Positions 25,914 to 37,332 of a stretch of DNA of 64,000 nt are shown here, piece after piece. How positions within the stretch are numbered: position 1 is the first letter of the stretch; each line of letters starts with the position of its first letter. The DNA lies in the NCBI GenBank assembly GCA_020081605.1, contig JAHREC010000019.1, positions 1,178,001-1,242,000 of the forward strand, read 5' to 3'. A program made the translations under genes and the position numbers. Under the pieces are notes generated by a model. It was not told the origin of the DNA. It did not search any database and saw only the letters and a list, made by a program, of their open reading frames with translations. This DNA is from Albifimbria verrucaria (lineage: Eukaryota; Ascomycota; Sordariomycetes; Hypocreales; Stachybotryaceae).

Positions 25914-26471
25914 ATGACGTTAAATCTAACTTGTTGAAGGTCTAGAGAGTAAGGTTAACTTAACCTATGTAACTAAAATAGCTTGTGAAGTGCTCTGTAC
26001 ATGCTAGCTATACTTAGCCCAATTCATATGCTGTAGCCTATCTTAGTGGCTCAATAGATTCTTCTATTTTCTTAATGGAGGCGTTCCTTGAAGCTTAACG
26101 GCATTTATTTGAATACCAGGTTGGCGATCTTATAGAGATCAAGGGCTCGGCTGAAGGACATACCAGATAGAGCCAAATCTGGAAGCGGAACCTCCATTAT
26201 ATTCTTGCGCGAAACCAAATTAGGGAAATGAGATTCGCTCCGATTATTAACCCGGGAAGAGCCGCTGTTGCGAGAGCCGGGGTTATCAAGAACCCTGGCT
26301 TACTTCTCCTTCTTGGCCTCACAACTTCGCGCGGATGTAGCTCCTTAACCTTGTTGAAGCAACGCCCTTACAACTAATTCCAGCTGAAATATATCGCTCT
26401 CAAATTGAATCCTTGGTACCCTGTCCCAAAATTATGCATCTTGGTATTCCCATGACCATTGAGTTACAAAA
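25914..26471. other. Intergenic region between ABC transporter and zinc-cluster gene
   Basis: About 560 bp. It holds the transporter 3' UTR and the promoter of the following regulator. No ORF or repeat that I can support. Confidence 0.5.
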
Positions 26472-28197
26472 ATGCAGAAACCTTGGCGCCACGACATGAG
26501 CAAGGCAAGGCTCTCCCGAACAAGCACGAACAAGGTACGGACAGGCTGTCTTACCTGCAAGAAACGGCACATCAAATGCGATGAAGGCAAGCCAGTTTGT
26601 GGCAACTGTATCAAAAGCGAAAGAGAATGCGAGGGTTACTATGACAAACCAAGAACGCGGACTCCACCAGGGGCATCTGAGATCCGCTGGGATATGCGAA
26701 AAAGTCCATGTCTTGCTCCTGTGAGAACGCAGTTGCAACTCAATACAGACATGGTAGACTTTCGAGATGCAAAAATATCTATTACTACCAAGAATTTGTG
26801 AAACTTATGAAGGGGCCGTGGATTGCCTCTGGTTCTCATATCGACGCATGGGCTGTAACTCTACCTCAGCTCTCTCGCCATAGCGACCCTCTCCGTCATG
26901 CAGCCATAGCTATTGGAGCCATGAGTGCGTGGCATTCTCGAGCTAACCGCACAAAGCTCCATGGAGTGTCAATTCCTACGAATGCCACAACTGACAATGA
27001 CGTGCATTATTTTCATGCTGTTGCGAACTATTGTGAGTCGTTGAGACTACAAGCAAAAACACCCTCTATTCAAAGTGCACTGTTTCTATCAGTGATGTCG
27101 TTATACTTCGAGATGCTCCGTGGAAACATGCAAGCCGCTCTAGACCATGTGAATCATGGGTTGGCAATATTGGTCACGCTCATGACAGACGACGATATGA
27201 AATTGAAGATTTCTGCTCTTGCGCCAAATCCGAGGCCTGTCATCGCGTTTGTGGGTGATCTTTTCAGCCATCTGGTACCACAAGCTAGAGTTATCATGCG
27301 CGGTAACCTCACCCAGGAGCCGAATCTTCCAAACTTCTCAAAGAGCTTAAAGAATAAGGACCTCACTGTCGAGTCTTTTATGATGCTGTTGATTCAGAAC
27401 TCACACTCCTCTGCTATTTCCTACAAAATACCACCAGTCTTCAAAACCCTCGATGAGTTTGAAGAGTGCTGGAATGCTATGCGACGTCAGCAGATTGAGC
27501 TTGGTCCTCTTATGTTGGAACTAATACGGGAGACGGATATCATGAACTCTCAAGACCAAGAAGAAATCGCTCAATTCTGGAAACGCCTAACTAGCGACCC
27601 TCGAATCAGTGAATTCTGCGAGAGTTCAACCAGGGCTTTGGGTGATATTCACAATGCCTTTTCTCCACTATTTAACCAAATTATAAGCTCGGAAACAGAG
27701 TCACCAGACTATCTAAGAGCCATTCATTTCCGCATTCAAGAGCTTGGGGCTATGCTTTTGATGATCCGACACAGTACCATGATATCGATGTTGTTACCGC
27801 GCAGACACCTCGGTTCCGAGAGTTTCTGTTACTCGCCGAGATGGCTCTACGGGTCGTCCACCGCGACTTGAAGAATCCAGCACAACAAGTTTCATTACAG
27901 TGTGATTTGGTATGGTATCTGCTTCTCGTAGCCTTGTTCTGCCGCGATCCACTGGTGCGCGAGCAGGCGACTTGGCTTCTCAAGGACTATCCTAGACAAG
28001 ATGGCCTCTGGAACAACCAAGCCTTGTATGCTCTTGCTCTAAGAAACAAGTTTGTAGAAAATATGAATGCCACTGAAGGCACACTTGCCGAGCAATGGAG
28101 TCGGCTTGCTCGTCGGGAATACATTTTTGATAAAGGGGAGCGCGTGTCATATTTTGTTACTTGGTCAAGGATGAAGGCTCGAGCGAGTGGCAAGTGA
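26472..28197 (+). CDS. Zn(II)2Cys6 transcription factor
   Basis: Nuclear regulator of about 575 residues in a single exon. The zinc cluster is near the N-terminus: [11 protein letters not shown] followed by [17 protein letters not shown], i.e. C-x2-C-x6-C-x6-C-x2-C-x6-C. The rest is helical and resembles the fungal-specific regulatory domain that follows such clusters ([41 protein letters not shown]). The start may be ATG 26472 or the in-frame ATG at 26496. Two breaks, one missing A at 26771-26775 and one missing G at 27745-27748, restore 576 codons. Its position just downstream of the ABC transporter suggests it might control efflux genes; that is inference. Confidence 0.87.
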
Positions 28198-28712
28198 TAG
28201 AAGAAGCGGCAGAGGTTGGTAATGATGGCGAAAAGGCACGTTGGCAACGACGGCCCTTGACATCAGGCGGTAAACTGCTTTGGGGAGATTATATTTTAAC
28301 TTGAACGTGGAGTTTATGGCTTGTGGCTGGCATATTTGTTATATATCATCTCGATACAATATGCAGCTTGAAACATCAAATAGCCTAAATAAAGACAAGG
28401 ATATATCTAGCCGAAAAGATAGCGTGAATCATTGATACGTTGTATTTTGGTCGTCTGAATGGCGATTGTAGTTTGATTATTTATATTCTTCCAATTACTA
28501 AGTTCCACAGTGGTATGTATTCGTATTATGAGCCACTCGTTAAATGATTATGCATCATATTTTGTACCGCTGATGTTGAATGGAACAGGGCCTACATTGT
28601 TGAAAACTCACTGTTACAATTTTAACGATAAAGCCTTGCAACACTCGTTTTTGAAGCCTGCTTTTTCCCTAGGTCATGGGACATGAGCCCTGTCGTATCA
28701 CTGAAACAAGCT
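28198..28712. other. Convergent intergenic region
   Basis: About 515 bp, A/T-rich, between the stops of the zinc-cluster (+) and NLR (-) genes. No gene, repeat or structured RNA recognised. Confidence 0.5.
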
Positions 28713-31700
28713 CTACCCAACTGAACATCTTTCCATCTCAGGCTGGCTGTTCCAATGGGCCTGTAGATTTGGCGTTAGACGATCAAAATCCTGTTGGCTG
28801 ATGCGAACCTTTTTCGTAGCAAGAAGAAGTTCAATGAGAGGACCCGCCTGGTTGTTAACAGCATGGTTAAATGGTGTTAGACCTTTTCGTCTCTGATATT
28901 AGGATCAACCTCATCATTCATAAGAAGAATAAGGGCCACTTCATTGCTGTTGTATTGGGTGGCATAGCTGAGCGGCGTTCGGCCCTTTCGGTCTCGCACG
29001 TTCGGGTCGAATGTACCCTGATCAAGAAGAAATTCCACTAGATCCTCCTCACCAGATGCGACAGCAAGAGACAATAGTGTAAGGCCACCAGAATCCTTTA
29101 CGTAGGGATCGACATCATTATTTGCAAGAAGAAGTTGGACGACATTCTTGTGTCCTTCCTTGGCCGCCAATAAAATTGGTGTTGCGCCTGATTTGTCTTG
29201 CAAATTAGGGTCGAATATGCCCTTGTTAAGGAAAAACCGCACCACGTCCTCCATGCCATTCCCTGCAGCACAGCTAAGTGCTGTCTGGCCATTAAACGAA
29301 TTTATCATCGGATCAACCCTATCACTTGCAATGAGAAACCGCACTATGGCCTCATGGCCGCCTTCAGCAGCAAGCATAATCGGTGTTGCTCCATTTTCAT
29401 CTTGTGTGTTAGGATTAACTTTTTCGCTTGCAAGCAGAACCCGCACCGCCGCCTCGCTTCCATACAGAGCAGCGGCTGCTAGTGGTGTAAGATCATCTTC
29501 CTCTTTAGCATTTGGTTCAATATCCCTATTTTCAAGAAGAAGTTGGATTATAGCCGTTTGGTCATCAATAACGGCATAGTGAAGTGGCGTCCAGCCGTAG
29601 GAATCGCGTACATTGGGATCGGTTTCACCATTTGCAAGAAGGACTTGAGCTGCTGGAAAAACACCCAAACTTGCCACCCAATGAAGCGCCGTAATGCCGC
29701 GTTGGATACGAAGAAGAGAATCTGGATATGTTCCCCATACCCTACTTCGAAGTCGACCTGAATTGTCGCCTGAAGGTTTTGCTCCTTTTCAAGAACTCCA
29801 TTATAATCCGTCTTATGTCTTCAGATTTTGCAATCGATATGTCGGCTCCGCGGTCTTTCTTCTTAACGTAAGGGTCACATTTTCTGTGTGAAATGTCTAG
29901 AGCCCTACGAGCATGGTGACCCCAGTTCTGAACTGCGTACCTGTATAGCCTATGCGAGCGTAATCTCTCCTAAACGCATTGACAGTTTCACAAATCCCAT
30001 CCCCAAAGGCCTCAAATGACATGTAAGTAATGCATATGGCGGTGATGTAGTGTTCTGCAGCTGGAAACCATTGTGCCTGCGTCCGTCGAAGATAGTCCTG
30101 GGTTGTATAATGTACGAGTCGGATTACGCTGCTCTGGTTATCCAAAGCTACCAATCCGGCACAGACCGATACCATATCTTCGACTTCGGGAACGTTATCT
30201 TCGCAAAGTTCCGAGTCGCCTATCTCGACTGCCAGAGCATGTTGTAGCTCCCCGTCGTAAGTGGCTGCTCTGCACAGACGATCCATGATAAAACTTGTTT
30301 GGCCAATTCCTCTTCATCCGCAAGTTGTCCTTCAATGCGTTCCATTGCTTCTTTGTAGGCAAAATCATAGGCTTCCACGCCTCCCCTTAGCTTTTGAGCG
30401 CCTCGCGGATAGCCTTGCGAGACCTCTTGCCACACAAAGAATCTATGTAGAGCTGAGCAAGCAAAAACCTAGTTACAGTAAGTAATAAGATGAGGATTCT
30501 TCCGTAATATTACTTACATTCCATCAACTGCTTCAATTATCGCTTGCTGAATCTCCTCTTGTAGGCCTATATCCTGATGAACAAATCTTGGTAATCGAGA
30601 CATTCGACCTGCAAGAAATCTCTTCACATCTCCAGGATCGGCTTTTATTTCTATTGTCGATGCGGTGCTGACCTTTTCCATGATTTCATGTATAAATCTC
30701 GAAGTCATGAACAGATTCGTGGAGCACTGGGCTTGTAGAGTGAGGCAGTGCTCAATTATTTGCATCCGGCTGCCATCTGAGGCTTCACACTCGTCAAGAG
30801 CATCGAGAATAATAAAGGTCCTTTTATAAGACTTCGCAATAGTCTTCAGGGCACCAATAAGCTCGTTGGTTGAGGGTCGTGTTTGCTTAGGCCCATGTCT
30901 ACCGCACAGCTCTTTGATAGGATCAGGCATAGAAGATCGCATCCTAGTCAGCTGTCGCAGAAGACTAGCTAGCGAGTCATCAAGTTTCTGTTGGTCTTTG
31001 CGTTTGAAGTTGAAATAGATGTATGCAATTCCAATATCAGGCTCACTAGGGTACTTTTCCAGGAGATAGTCAATTACGACCGCGGTAAGTGTGGTTTTTC
31101 CGGCTCCAGGGATTCCCGGACAGAAGAGTACTTGTCCCGGTGTCTCTAGCCATTGTTGAAAGTGATTCGAGCTAAGAAGCCATTGGCCAGTCCCCGGTTG
31201 CCATTATTTAATGTAATCGTTTTGTTGTGAAACAAAGTCAACGTTCGAAAGCCAATCGAGTATTCGTGTTTGTTCCTCGTCACGTTCCCGAGCATCCTGG
31301 CGCTGGTGTAATCTATCCACAGATGTTTTCGTGGTTAAGATCACGTTACTATCAAGTTCAGTTTGTGCAAGCCTAGTAGAGAATATAAACAATCATACCT
31401 CGTTACGTTTTCAAGTAATCTACTCAGAAGCTCAATATTAAAAGTCATCCGAGCGCGAAGCTCATGCACTTCTTTCGGGTCCCAGTTCAATCGTTGCCAT
31501 GTCTTTCGTGCCTTGTCGCCCCTACCGTTCGATTTTGAGTCAAGACTGGAATTTTTGTCTAACAAGATGCCTACCGCCGTGATGGTATCACTGCTCTCTT
31601 CAATGAGAGAATCTAGAGTTTTCTTCTGCCAAGAGGTGAGTTCATGTTGTGTGAGAAGATTATCGATGTCTTTGAGGACATCTTTGAGGCTGGACACCCT

Positions 31701-31892
31701 ATCCACAAGCTCTTAGCATCACGGTGAAAAGAGGACAAGAGCATCTCTACATGAATGGTCTTGTTCCAGATCGGGAACTTACTCGTTGGAAACGGTCTTG
31801 AATTGGACAGGTGCATCAGCAAACCGGTCATGTAATTTACTCGCTTTATCGAGTACGGCGATGAAGTCGCCCACTCCAAAACCAAAGCTCAT
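28713..31892 (-). pseudogene. NACHT-ankyrin NLR-like (STAND) receptor with in-frame stop
   Basis: Fungal NOD-like receptor, about 1016 codons when bridged: a conserved fungal NLR N-terminus (MSFGFGVGDFIAVLDKAS, QFKTVS), NACHT ATPase (Walker A GIPGAGKTT, Walker B FIILDALDEC, sensor TSR), winged-helix-like segment (LVHYTTQDYL, QNWGHHARRALD) and about eight ankyrin repeats (TPLHYAV, TPIMLAAEGGHEAIVRFLI, TPILLAAKEGHKNVVQLLL). Exons approx. 31892-31783, 31711-31399, 31372-30518 and 30478-28713. In-frame TAA at 31204-31206 sits between the N-terminal domain and the NACHT domain, with the same frame open on both sides. Further single-base breaks lie at ~30393, ~30252, ~29936, ~29796 and ~28893, plus a phase mismatch at the first intron; these fit homopolymer error but the stop does not. 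Such proteins sense non-self signals and trigger programmed cell death. Called a pseudogene with caution: if the TAA is an error the gene is intact. Confidence 0.78.
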
Positions 31893-32629
31893 TCTGACGA
31901 AACTCGAAGAATAAAAGTAGGTTTGCGATAGGGGCCTGGAATTCAAGACCGTGATGACGGCTCACAACCTCTAGCAAGCCTGCCAGCCGGCGCGCCTTCT
32001 GGTAATTGTGGACACAAGAATGTAATTATGGCAGCCTGGAAGTTGTTCGTTGAGTTGCATTCGGTAAGCGGGGTGAGGCTGGACGGGAGGCAGAATGGTG
32101 GAACAGCACATTCGACACACCGATCCTAGGCATAATAAATAAACTGAGAAAATAATAGCCAATCGCGTCTAGGTCATTGTGCGTAGGTCTAAGCACGATC
32201 CTATTGGTTACGTCTACCAATGCCACAAAAATCTGTAACGCAATGCCTGGTATAGAGGAGTTGCTTCGCAATACGCGAACAGGAGCATAGAGATGGAACA
32301 GACAATGTCAACAGGAGACCCTTAATTTTTCACTTGGACCCAAACAAATGGATGAGAAAAAATACCAAAATCGACAAATAAGATACCTCTGGAACAAGAT
32401 CTAATATGTAATTAACCAATGCGCAAAAGGTGTAGGAAGGCACTGTGTTTGGTGCCTCCTTCTTTCACCACCAGTGTGACTTCACAACATCAATCTGTAC
32501 ATGTGCTCATTCTTGCTCCTCGTTCTAAGCTCTCATATGATTAACCAACAGACAGCCAATATCCAGCTCCATTGCATATATTGCCTCGTCATCATCACGA
32601 AATGCCCATCGACCGAGTCATACTCAACA
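31893..32629. other. Divergent intergenic/promoter region
   Basis: About 740 bp between the NLR (-) and the GPCR (+); both promoters should be here. No gene or notable repeat seen. Confidence 0.5.
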
Positions 32630-34040
32630 ATGGACTCAACTCAGCCTCGAGGGATCACTTCCGCGCATCTCGAAGCCATCACCTTGATCACGCGAGTATG
32701 CTCCGTCTTTTCTCTTGTGGGCAGCCTTTCCATCATCCTTACGTTCTGCTTCTCTAAGCACTTCCACAAACCCATCAACCGAATGGTCTTCTACGCCACG
32801 TTTGGCAATGTCATATCCAGTATCGGCACCTACATGGCCCGGTCCTACGTTGACACCCTCACGCACGCGGGTGCCAGTTACAGGCTTTTCTCATCCAGAT
32901 GTAAGCCCTAATTTCTTGGTTCCGCAATTTCTGACAGCTCCAGGTTCATGCCTGCCGACGCGTATTGGACTCTGGCCATGGCCATCAATGTATATATTGT
33001 CTTCTTCCAAAGATTCGACGCCAAACGATTGTGCCGCCTCGAATGGATTTATTTCGTCTTGTGTTACGGGATACCTTTGGTGCCCGCCTTAGTCTTCTTG
33101 CTCAAACAGCCTGGCAGCCATCCTTGGTTTTACGGCAATGCCATCTTGTGGTGCTGGATAGTCGATGATTGGGAATACCTGCGAATTGCTACATTCTATG
33201 GTCCAGTCTGGTAGGTGATATGGTCTGTTCTACTTTTAGATACTGACTTTGTGCTATAGGCTCGTTATTCTGGTCACTATGTCAATTTACATTCGAGTCG
33301 GTTGGCATATACGCAAGAAGCGTAGGCCCTCGCTTGGCTTCCGCAATGTCTACTCTTTCGCCCCCGTTCCCGAAACATATCAGCAAAATATGAACAGCAT
33401 CTCTGCAAGACGGGGAGCCTTCTCTAAGAGTGCACCAGCTACCGTCGATTGGACTATATCTGACGCAGAATCGCTACCCTCTGAGCTACCAGGAAGGGCT
33501 AACGACTATATTCCGGCTAAAGCACAACGCCAGGGTTCTTCAAGTGACATTACTAGACAGGGCTCTTCGCGAGGCCCCGAGATAACTATCTCTAGCCCAC
33601 AATCTTCAAGAGCTAGAGCCTGGCGGCGCAATCGTAAAGCCAGTACCACCGGCTGGGCTTACACCAAGTGCGCATCTCTCTTCTTTTCAGCCATCCTTAT
33701 TACATGGGCACCTTCGATTACAAATCGATTGTACTCTATCTTTCACCATGGGGAAGGCTTGATATCTCTCGAGTTCATGAGCGCTTTTGTCCTGCCGCTG
33801 CAAGGATTTTGGAATGCTTTCATTTACATTTTTACTTCGTGGAATGCATGCCAATTGCTTGGCAAGGATCTACTATGGTGGCGTCGTCGACCTACCCAGG
33901 GATCAGTAGGGCAGTCGAGCATTGAACAAGGCAGTCGAACTTCGAACACGTCAGGGTACCAAAGACGTACAGGAGGTGACACTCGTAACGACTCACAGGA
34001 TGGCATCGAGTTAAGATCTGCTCATCGTGGCCATGTGTAA
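32630..34040 (+). CDS. cAMP-receptor-like G-protein-coupled receptor
   Basis: Seven-transmembrane receptor of about 439 residues, of the fungal cAMP-receptor-like class. Exons 32630-32900, 32944-33210 and 33260-34040, with introns of 43 and 49 nt. TM segments visible include RVCSVFSLVGSLSIILTFCF, MVFYATFGNVISSIGTYMA, WIYFVLCYGIPLVPALVFLL, LVILVTMSIYI and, after a long loop, CASLFFSAILITWAPSI and MSAFVLPLQGFWNAFIYIF. The third cytoplasmic loop is long and Ser/Arg-rich, and the tail is polar, as expected for receptors regulated by phosphorylation. One missing G in the run 32869-32871 (bridged: THAGCQLQAFLIQM) restores 440 codons. The ligand is unknown; fungal relatives are linked to nutrient and stress sensing through heterotrimeric G proteins. 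Confidence 0.9.
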
Positions 34041-34390
34041 CGGGGCATGCATGATCTGCTCTGCTCTGAGGTTGGTTTGTCCTATTAATATTATTTCTTG
34101 GCTATACTATCATAGCTCTACCTACGAGGCCATAAGCCTCTTATAGAGCCCCATCGTCATTTTCATACTCCAGCAGCGCAACCAAAAGTATCCGTCCGCA
34201 CAAGCATCCATCCACTTTCAGCCGTAGCACAGAGTGGTCGCATCACGTCGTGTCAAGATCATTTCCAAATTTTGTGGCTTCCTTCAGCGCCAAACAACTC
34301 AAGGACAGTTCTAGTCCCGCCCGGGGTATCGAACCAAAACGCCATTACCAGTTTCGCCGGCTCAGCCCACTCCAACTGAGCTCCGTTTCG
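34041..34390. other. Convergent intergenic spacer
   Basis: 350 bp between GPCR (+) and methyltransferase-like (-) stops. No gene; a TTCGA-containing stretch near 34330 was examined as a tRNA and rejected. Confidence 0.5.
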
Positions 34391-36404
34391 TTAAATCATT
34401 GGGAGTGGGAAGTCCTCCTCTGAGGATTCAAGCGATGGGTTGTCTTTGATAGCCCGTATCAGGTAGTGCTCCCAAACTGTCCCCAGCTGGAGACATTCCT
34501 CAACACAGGCGGGATCCTCCCACCACCATTTGTCGGCCGTCACGTAGGGGCCCCAGACCAGCATCCAGAGCGAGCGCCCGACGAGACTTCTAACCTCGGC
34601 CTTTGTCTCTCTGTCGACCCATGTCTCTTCAAGCAGCGGATCTGGGTGTCTTTCATGACCCTGCCGAACGCTTTCCGGCATAGCGTAGAATTTAGTTGTT
34701 GTCAATGTACTTCCAGGGCCTCGAAGACCAGCTTCACCAAGCCACTGTGGGAACATTTGTTTTGGGCGTGCACATCGGAAGCGTTTCTCCAGATTGGGAA
34801 GCAAGTTTGTTTCAAGCCATGAGCGCATATGTTGACCCATAGTAGCAACTCGAGGTACGGGGTCGATCAAAGTCAGCTGAAGAGCACCACCGGGCTTCAG
34901 TGTTTTGTTGACGTTCCTTAGAATACCACAGATTTCAGAAGATGGACATGTAGATGGCAAGGTTAAAGAGTAGGCCTCGTCGAACTTTTCCGTATATCTT
35001 GGAAGCATGGCTGCCGAGAGAAATGGCACGGGTATAGGGTGGATAATCGGGGATGTTCCGCGTGACACAGGATCATCGGATACGTGGTAGATCCGTTGGT
35101 TAGGACGAAGTGCAGCGAGGTAAGCCACAGTATCTGCCATTTATTGTTAACTTTTGGCCGCCATTTCATCGAGCCTGATTTACCATGATTCTCGCAGACC
35201 ACAAGAGTATCCTGAGGATTTGAAACTCTAAGCGGTGAGTCAAGGTGGTGTATGGCAGATAACATCCAACGATGTGTCTCTGTATACACCTTCATATCTT
35301 TTGCAGGGGTTGGGTTCGTTAACCAAAGATGTCTGAGCCTCTCTAGAATCTCTTGAGGGCTTTTCGTAGCCATTCTTGCGACTTCATCTTGTAGCTCAGT
35401 AAAGTTCAGCGATTCGACCTTGGTAGCTTCTACTGCAGGAGGGGTTTCTGTGTTGGCTCTATTGCCTTCTTTTCCAAGTCACCAGCTACAGCATTGCTCC
35501 ATCCATCTGGTGAGCGCCACGCTTCGGAATTATTAGTGCTGGCTAGCATGGAGTATCGTTGCGATGAGCGGAGAGGGTTCTTTGGAGGGGACAGGGCCGT
35601 CGGATGAATGGATCTGTCGAACGAATTGTATTCCAGACCTACAAACATTAGCTTCGCTCAGACTCTGTTGCTTCTGTCTTACTCTTCTGGGGTTGGAGGC
35701 GGTGTCAACTGCGACTTGGGAGCCGCAGCTACTGGGCTCTCGAGACCGGAGTTCCGCTTCTCACTCGAAAGCGTTTCGGCCTGCATGCTGGTAAGGGAGA
35801 CAGGGTTTCCGGTTCGTGTCAAGCTTGTGTGTTTGCTCAACTCATCTGAAGCTCTTTCCATGATGGAGTTTGAAGTGCGGCTGTCGCTCTCGGGAGAGCG
35901 GGAGAATATTGAGTCTGCTTATGTCGGTGAGTTATAGTCCATCCCGGTCTTTCTACTCCAGCGCTGCTTACCATAGCATGTGAGACTAGGTGACATCTCC
36001 TCAGTGGAAGCGCCCCGACCACTCATGCTTTGGTCCTGACTTGGGCGAGTTGAATCCTGAGTATTGGACGTGCTGGCGGTTGACAATGCGGATGTGCGAG
36101 CATTTGTGCGTATGTCGAGGGCCTGGGTCAGTGATTTGAGGGAGCGGTTAGCTGGAGCATTTCCATCATAGGGTGCTACTGATTCTGTGCTGTTGCTTCC
36201 TTTGAATGCGCGGGCTTGTCGCAACCCCTTCGATCTCAAGAAGGAGAACGGAGAGTCGGCGGATGACAGTGAACTCCTAGTCGACAACGAGTTTCTCTCG
36301 GGTCGGTCTCTGCTTGGCTGCTTCTGCTCCTTCTTTCTATCCTTCTTCGCGCGATGCTCTCCCACTAACTCCCGGTTGGGATCCGTCCATATGACGTCGA
36401 ACAT
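34391..36404 (-). CDS. Methyltransferase-like protein with disordered N-terminus
   Basis: About 620 residues in four exons: 36404-35972, 35914-35683, 35638-35184 and 35133-34391. It begins MFDVIWTDPNRELVGEHRAK, then a long Ser/Pro/Lys-rich region, then from about residue 350 a globular domain that resembles a class I SAM-methyltransferase fold. A motif-I-like strand is DTLVVCEN, continuing HDTVAYLAALRPNQRIYHVSD across the last intron. A post-core strand is LKPGGALQLTLIDPVP. The glycine-rich GxGxG loop is not evident, so activity is uncertain. The C-terminus contains aromatic blocks (LWMLVWGPYV, WWWEDPACVEECLQ). One missing A near 35469 and a phase mismatch around the exon 2/3 junction must be bridged. 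I do not recognise a named homologue. A fungal protein of unknown role is the safest description. Confidence 0.7.
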
Positions 36405-36718
36405 GGCGGCGACGATGACCCACGGCCATGGAATGGGGATGCGGTGGTTTGTTGGACCCAAGAGGCTGGAGGAGCGGAATTGTACGAATCGATCTTTAAG
36501 CACGGGAATGCGACAGATGTAGCGTACTGAAGGTGTCACAGCAGCAGTGGAATGTAGGATCCGAAGCGACGAAGCAAAGTGGTGAACGATTCGGGTGAAC
36601 TGAATGACGGTCTGGGCGACGGAACAGTTTTGCAAAGGTAGGTTCATAGGAGCATGATCAAGCTTTGCAGGAAGTTGGCCGTGAAGTGAATAAGAGTGGG
36701 TTGGTATGTGGTGATGTG

Positions 36719-36755
36719 CAGGTGAGGTGCAGGTGAGGTGAGGTGAGGTGAGGTG
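36719..36755. repeat. GGTGA/GGTGCA tandem repeat
   Basis: Head-to-tail GGTGA and GGTGCA units, about six or seven copies, roughly 320 bp upstream of the methyltransferase-like start. Simple repeat. Confidence 0.7.
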
Positions 36756-37288
36756 CAAGACGGCCGCCAACCCAGACCAGGTGCTAACCAGGCGAAGCTC
36801 AGATGAGATAGTGAACAAGTGACCAGGAGGAAACATGAAAGAGCCAATCTTCAGGATTGCAGCGAGCAGTTCACACAGCCCAAGGCAGCCTGCAGCACCA
36901 CCAGTCGGTTTTTCTCAGTGAGTCACGGCAGATACACCCTGGCACAAGAATGAGACCCTCAGAGGTGCTCGAGGAGGACACAATATGGAGCAAATAACAA
37001 GAATGGATCGCGTGCGATCCGAACGTCTCGGGGACACCGGGGGCGGGCAAACTCGTGATCTGGTCTGGTCCTCCATCTTTACTACTCGATGGGGCCAACG
37101 GAGATTGTGACGAGAGATCACGTCTGCCCCTTGGGATAGAACTCGTCTGCTTGCCGGGTCTGTGTAGTTGCGGTCTGATAAATGGGTCATTCTGACGCTA
37201 TTGATGTCTGTCCGGACGTGGAGTTCCTGGTGTCAGCCTTTGACGATTGTCTGGGCCGGTTACATCTGCTTTTTTCTTGTTAGGAGAT

Positions 37289-37332
37289 CTGGTTTTTTTT
37301 CTTTCTTTTTTTCTTTTTTTCTTTTTCTTTTA
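37289..37332. repeat. Polypyrimidine (T/C) tract
   Basis: About 44 bases almost entirely T with single C interruptions. Low-complexity promoter DNA; run lengths should be treated as approximate. Confidence 0.75.

Noticed and set aside
26100..26400. Possible transposon relic upstream of the second zinc-cluster gene
   Set aside because: No terminal repeats, target-site duplication or transposase/reverse-transcriptase remnant could be identified.
34300..34380. tRNA-like stretch containing TTCGA next to CCCCGGGCGGGAC on the minus strand
   Set aside because: T-arm flanks do not pair and no cloverleaf or anticodon arm can be drawn.
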